Assembly (NCBI GenBank): GCA_031308135.1
Contig: JAHLJT010003656.1
Coordinates: forward strand, 53,996,827-54,060,826
DNA length: 64,000 nucleotides
DNA from: Acheta domesticus
Taxonomy: Eukaryota > Arthropoda > Insecta > Orthoptera > Gryllidae
Reading direction: 5' to 3'
Shown here: positions 57,966 to 64,000 of the stretch, in pieces
Layout of the letters: every line of letters starts with the position of its first letter
How positions within the stretch are numbered: position 1 is the first letter of the stretch
Notes under the pieces: generated by a model
The model's database searches: none
What the model was told of the DNA's origin: nothing
The model's input: only the letters and a program-made list of their open reading frames with translations
Translations under genes and position numbers: made by a program

Positions 57966-59189
57966 ACTGACACAGAAGGTTTTTCAAACGGCTAAAACAA
58001 CAGCCATTTGCGTTACGAGCCCTCTTGACGAAGGCATCCCACACGCAATAATCGGCCAGGTTGGTTTGCGGTGGTCTAAAGCTTTGGCCCGTGAGCCACT
58101 CCCCTTTCACTAGACTAGAGCCAAGTACGCGTACCCAAAATACATTTGCGATTTATCCTTACTCATTTACCTCTCGGAACGACTAGTAATGTACGTATAC
58201 TTAATTAAATACGCGCAGCCAGCACGTGTTAGATTTATCAATACTCTCTTGCTGTTTGTCAAAAAAATTAGTCATTTCCCGCGCTAGTCTCACTTAATTT
58301 GATTAGTAATTTGCTTGTCAGCAAAAAATGGTCAAACGTTTGCACTGCAAACCAGATATCAGAAGATAAAATTGCTGATCATGTCATCTATACTATCACA
58401 TCTCATACCTTCAAATTGCCAAAACTCATATACACTCAATTAGATAGAATTTACTTCAGAGATATATAATTTTGTTGATTATAAAAGTCCATTGGCTAAA
58501 TACAAACTTCCTCAAAAGTTGTCATTATTCTACAGCTAATGAAAAGAAATAATGCAGATTCTGAAAAGAAAATACTCATATACACGTATCTCTTAAACGT
58601 TTGGGGATGTATTGTCTTCAAGAATCACAAATTCGTAGCTGGATTGATAGAGAATTGGCATAGAACTAGGAAACTGGTTGGTGAATCACCTCAGGATTTA
58701 CGAACCTTAAAGGCATGTCCGCCAACTGTTATATTTTCATTAGCATGTGGGAGGAGCGGCTATGACGTGTAACGGAGCAGGCGCCTCCCCGCGCCCGGCC
58801 CTTCCGTTCTCGCCACACACCGCCCGCCACATGGCGCAATGAATCATGGCGGTAGATAACCAGTTGCTTGGGATTTCCATGATTCGCCTTGAGAAAGTGC
58901 CTTCTGTCGGCCTTGCCTCAGAACAACTATTGTTTGGTAATGAAGTGATGCTTACAGGAGATCGGTCAGATTCAATGGGACAATCAAAGCTATTATATCG
59001 TATCAGTAATATCAATGATCATATGATCACAGCATAGCTAAAGATGAGGATGCCTGATGTTAACAGAAGGAAGATGGGTTTATACTTGAATAGATGGATT
59101 TACTGTAGCTTGATAATGCTTCTGTACCGTCTGGAATCGACTATAAAAACTACGGGAAAGACAGGTCAATTGATATTTCCGTGCTCAGC
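57966..59189. other. Sequence without recognisable genes
   Basis: A GC-rich patch at 58,750-58,850 was checked for the missing start of GH18-A on the minus strand; the frame there (MIHCAMWRAVCGENGR) has no GH18 motif. Nothing else identified. Confidence 0.4.
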
Positions 59190-59331
59190 AGCTGCTATTG
59201 CCATTAGGCCCGTTAGTGTAGTGAATTGTTTGTGCTGGTTGGTGGCGGTGTTCCTCTCTCCTGGATGGTGAAATTTTGCGCCAATCTACATGACGGCTTC
59301 TGGGATCTTCCTTCTCAAGATATCTCCTCCA

Positions 59332-61748
59332 CAGTGGTGTGCATTCAAGGTAAGCTAGGTAAGCTGCGCTTACCCTGAAAAAAAATCCGTTAAATGTAAT
59401 TATTATAGAGTGAAATTGCGGCTTTCACCATGATGAGAACTCAACTAGGAGTTTAAATTTCTGTCAACGAAGGGTACACTGCCTTGCGAAAGCGCCCGGC
59501 CAGAGCGTGGCCCTACGTCGAGCATACAACGCTGATGCAGATGGAGACGGACAGCGGGTGAAAGAGACGGAGATAGTAAGCGCCGCCACCCGGCCCGAAG
59601 TGAGCATTGCGATGTTCTCCATCAAAATGCATTAGGGAGTTCGCGCATGCGCTCTTGACTTTTAGGAAGCTCCATTTGATTGTATGTAGCTCTCTGGTAA
59701 GCGCAGCTACCCAGGCCCGCCGCCTACAGCACCACCCAGGGTGGCCCTGAAATGAGCTTGCAGACGTGTTCGCATATGACACAGTGGCAAGCGCCGCATA
59801 GTGTCTGGTGTTGTAAGTGATAATACGAACTCGTGATTTTTTTTTCATCTGTGCGTATTATTTCTGTGTGTTCTTCCCGTGTGCTGTCTTTTGTGCTTCT
59901 TAGCGGTAAGGCACTGAACTATGGCAGAAAATGCATGTATAATTGAGGATATTTTAAAAAATCCGTTCAGTTGTCGTACTTTTGTGGAGAAAAGTGATGT
60001 TATTCGAGTAGGGAGGTCCGTTCCAGAACTTCCTGATTTTAGATGTTTGCACAAAGAAAAGGAGAGGGAATATTTTCGCTATTTTAATACTAAAAAGTAT
60101 GATCTCACTAATGGTATGATTAAACTAAGGTAGTAGAAAACTTAAATTATTTTGCTGGCCATGTTTACTGTTTTCCCATGATCATAATCTATGGAACAAA
60201 GAAGGCTATAACAATTTGAACAACCTTTCCAATGCAATAGCAAAACACGAACGCTCATAAAGTCATTTGCGTTCACTTGTTAAGCTGGCCAGTTTTGGAA
60301 GTGTCCGCATCGAAACTGAACTTGATCTTCAGTTGAGATCAGGCGTAATGCGACATAATGAGACACAAAAAAATAAAGACATATTAAAACGCCTAATTGA
60401 CGCAACTTGTTTTTTAGCAATGTAGGAATTGCCTTTCAGAGGGCATCGTGAAAATGAAGAGTCGGTTAACAAAGGCAATTACATTGAACTTCTAAATTTG
60501 TTGAGTACGTATGATACTACGTTGTAACAACACCTAAAATTTGCCAAAACATTTCAAGGCACTTCCAACAGAATTCAAAATGATTTGATTTCTGCCATTT
60601 CTTGAGCAAATCTATCAAAGATGATATTGCCACGGCTCAGCACGTTGCGATTATTTTAGATGAAACATCCGACGTAATTAACAAATCACAATTAGCTACT
60701 TCTCTTAGATATGTTCAGGAAAAACTGTATAAATTCAGGAGATTTATATCGTTTGTGGACGTAAGGGCGGATAGATCTGCCAATGGATTATTTAATCATG
60801 TGGAACAAATAGTAAACTTCGGTGACAAATTGGTTGCTCAGACATATGATGGAGCAGCAGAATTTGCCAAACAAGAGAGGAGAATGGAGTTTATTTTGAA
60901 ATAAATTAGGTAAGATTACTTGTTTACTTTCGACATTATTTATCCAGTAGATAAGATGTAATAACAAATATTTGTTGTTCCTTATGCTTTACTTCAAATG
61001 TTATAACAGCGTATGTACGTCTTCAGTTGCCATTTTATTGAGGCTCAATTGCGAGTGGTACGCAGGAAATCGTAATACAGTACCACCTTTGTTCTCAGTT
61101 GCTTCATCTGTGATACTTTTCGTTTTCTCCCCTGACAGCATAGGCGTAAGAGGGAAGAGGGGACACTTGCTTCCAAATGTTTCAAGCTTCTTCGAATTTT
61201 TGCAAAGTAAAATGTTAAAAAATTATTAATATAAAATATTAAACAAGATTTAAAACATGTTACTATGGAATAATGTCAAAGTGGAAATATGTGAAAACAG
61301 TGTAATGAATAATTTCAGACTACCCCTAGCCATACCCCAAATTTCTTTCACTCATCAGACGCAATGTCGTGGGACGGAGGGCACTACCGTTGCGGAGGCC
61401 GCTTCCTCGAATCGGTTCCGACGCGTGAGCTTTGCCGTATCAGCACAAAGGACAGTGTTTCAATTCGGCGTTCATCACGTCCCGACAGACACGAGGAACA
61501 TCTTTTCGACGTGTGGATCGTTCAAATGCCAGCGACTGTTGGTGACTGGTAGTTCGTAGAAAATTTTGTGCGCATATGCTGGGGACCCGCATTCTTCCAG
61601 AGTAAGCAATAATAATAATAATTTTGATATAATTAAATATTTATATAAGTTACTAAATTGATTTTCGTTTTGTCTCCTCAAACACATCAAGTCGCACCCT
61701 TGCTATTTACAGAGCTTACCCATAGGAATCGGTCACTGCACGCCCCTG
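59332..61748 (+). mobile_element. hAT transposon, 2.4 kb, perfect 8-bp target duplication
   Basis: Ends CAGTGGTGTGCA and, inverted, CAGGGGCGTGCA. Exact flanking CTCCTCCA at 59324-59331 and 61749-61756. The interior encodes a degenerate transposase of the ZMYM/DUF4371-related hAT type between 59921 and 60904, on the plus strand. Confidence 0.92.
59921..60904 (+). pseudogene. Degenerate hAT-type transposase (DUF4371-like)
   Basis: Pieces in several frames: SVPELPDFRCLHKEKEREYF, KLFCWPCLLFS-like text near 60,140, NKGNYIELLNLLSTYDTTL near 60,470 and, in an open stretch at 60602-60904, HVAIILDETSDVINKSQLAT, LRYVQEK and KLVAQTYDGAAEFAK. These match the N-terminal and DUF4371 parts of hAT-derived proteins. 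Stops and frameshifts break it, and the C-terminal dimerisation domain is not seen. Confidence 0.82.
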
Positions 61749-62087
61749 CTCCTCCAGTCGGGGGAAACTCTAAACTTTCGTCTGTTTCGCCGAAATGTTG
61801 TAATGTAGTGCGTGTAACTAAAAAAGTATGTCAGAAAGGGGATAAGTGAGAACAAAGAAGAGGAAGGGAAGGTCGCGCGCGGTCCATGTCCTGCTTGCTA
61901 GGGCACTGCTCTGGCATCGGAGAAACTACGGAAATCTGCCGATCAGAATAGGTAGCCTCTAGAATGCTCCTCCGGACAGCTACTGAATTCAATCTATCTT
62001 TATAGCTGGTTGATCAAGACAGCCGAATTCACAAATTTCTATACAGTGACAGATTTTGACTTAGCTATTTAGCTCGCGTCAAATATA

Positions 62088-63283
62088 AGGGAAACTGTGC
62101 TAAAATGACATACCTTAAAGAAAAAATGTTTCACTAGCTATAATTTTTGAGTTGGATCCTTTATTATTTTACAATTTTACAAGAAAACTAAACCAGTTGG
62201 AATAGCATAGTTAAGAAAATAACATGTCTTATATATCTGTAATAATGCATTTTTTGAAAATGTTCCAGTATATCATTTTATCCTCAGTGTGTGGATAAAA
62301 TGACATAGGTGCTAATGGAATTTAAAAATCTCATTTCTTACTCATATATCTTAAATAAACATTTTTGTTTTTCGTGTCACACCACCACACTGGGTATGAG
62401 TCTACATATTACACTTCAGACATTTAATCCAGGTATCCTGGATGATTTGGAATAGTAATATAAGTAATTTACAATAGAGACAAGCAACATCATCATCACC
62501 ACATAGTTTCTTTTTAGCCTGTTCAGCAGCAAGTCTGAACTGCAACTTCTGTTGCTTCTCAGCGAATTTTGCCTTCATATCTTCCATATAAGGTCTGTTA
62601 GTCACAGCGAATTTGGTGAAACCGAAGATGCAACAATATCGGGAAGAGATGAGGGAATTACTATCGAGGGAATCGGTTGCTGACTGTGTCTAGTGCTTCA
62701 TGTAGTTGTGATTGTGGATTGGTTTCTTCCAGATTGCAAGGTGTTTTCAGAGCCAGTGACATCCCCTTAGTTCTCTTTTTCTTCCTCCAAACGTATTTTA
62801 ATTACAGACGCCGCACAGAAAATACGATCTGAAAAGAGGTATTTTCTCATGAAAATTCCCGTTGGGGTAAAATGACACAGTATGTCATTTTATCCCAGCA
62901 GCAGGTATGTAATTGTACTTTTAGATCATGTGTTCATATGCAGATGTCCTGTTACCAAGCACTTGGAAATGCAGATTATGAAAGGCGCTGAAAATACTCA
63001 GAAAGAATTTACTTATCTTATTTATAGTCAATGTATTGAATCACACCTAAAAGATGTAAGTTATCACAGAAGAACAGTTGTCGCCAACTTCTGAACCTCG
63101 AAAATGATTGATTTCGTGACAGCGAGAAGATTTCGCACGAGAGAACTACACAATTTCCAGTGGATCACTGTCACCAACCCTAGAACGTATCCTGCTCGTG
63201 AAAAGTGCTGACAGTGGCGGCAATTGGGAGAAATATGAGGTATGTCATTTTATCCCAGTACGTCATTTTAGAACAGTTTACCC
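62088..63283. mobile_element. Tc1/mariner-pogo type element with TA duplication
   Basis: The ends AGGGAAACTGTGCTAAAATG and, inverted, GGGTAAACTGTTCTAAAATG match at most positions and are flanked by TA (62086-62087 and 63284-63285). TAAAATGACATA-like motifs recur inside. A minus-strand frame (62402-62605, TNRPYMEDMKAKFAEKQQKL) resembles the tail of a pogo-type transposase; the rest is decayed. Confidence 0.65.
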
Positions 63284-63285
63284 TA

Positions 63286-64000
63286 CTTAATCCTGGGAAC
63301 TGGAACCTATGACTTTCCACCTCCAGAATCATTCGATTACTCCCAACTGATTGGTTCACGCCGCGTCGTAGGTTATTTAACACAACGTCGCCTCCCTCTG
63401 GGCTGAAAAGCCTAACAAACGGTCACGGAACTAATTATGCACTACCGATTTCAACATCTGACGTACTTGTACCTTTTTAATTCAAAATATATTAATGCAT
63501 TTAACTCGGGACTGATCTTTCGCTTTCGGTTAATGCATCGCGCACGTTCCGTCGCCGCGGTGAAGCGGGTGCGGGTCGTGTGGGAGAGGAGCGCAAGTTC
63601 TTTTTGATAAACAGCGACAGTAAATAGGTAAGTGGAAGGAAGACATATGGAATGCGCTGTATAATAGAGAGTGACGTTCTAGTACAAGGTAAATATACTA
63701 ATGCAATTGGGTTAAATTAGCTCGTCAAAAATATTACGAACTTTAAACAGAGAAGTTAACTTGCTTTGCTCGCATATTTCCAAGTCGACGGCCAGGCTCC
63801 GACCTTCAGTCCCCGATTTTATCTTAGAAAATTTTTGACGAATGCGAAATTTTCGACGTTTTTTATGGAATATACACATACCGCTTATCTGTTCTCACTT
63901 TCCTCGCGCAAGTAAATTAAATAAACCAATTCTACACGGGTTCCGTTTATCCATAAGGCACAGCTGTTTCTTGACAGAAAAAGGAGTCGCGTGCGGAGCG
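63286..64000. other. Unassigned sequence at the right edge
   Basis: No exon with GH18 similarity or a signal peptide was found. Includes a GC-rich stretch near 63,535-63,600. It may be Cht10 intron or upstream region. Confidence 0.35.

Larger units (their letters stand above)
59190..62080 (-). mobile_element. SINE family A copy split by a hAT element
   Basis: The left part (59190-59331) has GGTGGCGGTGTTCCTC and CTGGATGGTGAAAT; the right part (61749-62080) resumes with GTCGGGGGAAACTC and continues to the AAGAAGAGGAAGG and CCGATCAGA markers. Removing 59332-61748 and one target duplication restores the SINE order. Confidence 0.8.

Noticed and set aside
58740..59015. Possible missing 5' exon of Cht10 in a GC-rich patch
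   Set aside because: The minus-strand frame (MIHCAMWRAVCGENGR) lacks the CYFTNW motif and there is no fitting donor phase.

Overview
The window is eukaryotic, almost certainly insect genomic DNA: large introns, canonical GT-AG splice sites, tRNA-derived SINEs, LINE, hAT, mariner/pogo and foldback elements, and one long minus-strand gene. That gene is a group II multidomain chitinase (Cht10 type). I traced 39 coding exons between 56041 (most 5') and 5543 (stop codon). Every exon joins its neighbour in a compatible splice phase, and the chain encodes about 2,620 residues. The first exon(s), with signal peptide, start codon and the beginning of the first GH18 domain, are not in the window and should lie beyond the right edge. 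The species cannot be named from the sequence; the repeat-rich introns would suit a large hemimetabolous insect genome, which is only an inference.

Domain order from N to C terminus: GH18-A (56.0-51.7 kb), CBM14-1 (44.3-44.1), CBM14-2 (42.8-42.5), GH18-B (40.5-30.2), CBM14-3 (28.5-27.6), a Thr/Pro/Trp-rich linker (19.9-19.7), CBM14-4 (16.0-15.8), CBM14-5 (15.7-15.1), GH18-C (14.9-12.7), GH18-D (12.6-10.4), CBM14-6 (9.9-9.5) and GH18-E (9.5-5.5). GH18-A, C, D and E carry the DxxDxDxE catalytic motif. GH18-B has lost it ([10 protein letters not shown]) and must be catalytically dead. GH18-A contains a reading-frame break near 55,950.

Base composition changes abruptly inside the gene. Exons from 19.7 kb rightward mostly use G or C at nearly every third codon position, while exons from 16.0 kb leftward are ordinary AT-rich insect coding sequence. 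A long (GT)n-(GC)n tract lies in the intron where the change occurs.

The introns hold the mobile DNA: two Jockey-like LINE remnants on the minus strand (26.2-26.9 and 46.2-48.4 kb), 3'-end fragments of a second LINE family on the plus strand (26.9 and 39.5 kb), a mariner-like remnant (38.1 kb), a 505-bp hAT MITE with perfect 8-bp target duplications (35.5 kb), full-length SINEs (17.5, 37.2, 44.4 and 56.1 kb), a foldback element (10.0 kb) and a roughly 200-bp-period satellite filling one intron (40.9-42.5 kb). Outside the traced exons, 1-5.5 kb is downstream sequence with a LINE remnant at 1.85-2.95 kb. The 56-64 kb segment is repeat-dominated and holds a 2.4-kb hAT element with a perfect 8-bp target duplication, nested in a SINE, and a pogo/mariner-type element at 62.1-63.3 kb. 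No tRNA or rRNA gene, CRISPR array or second host protein-coding gene is supported.
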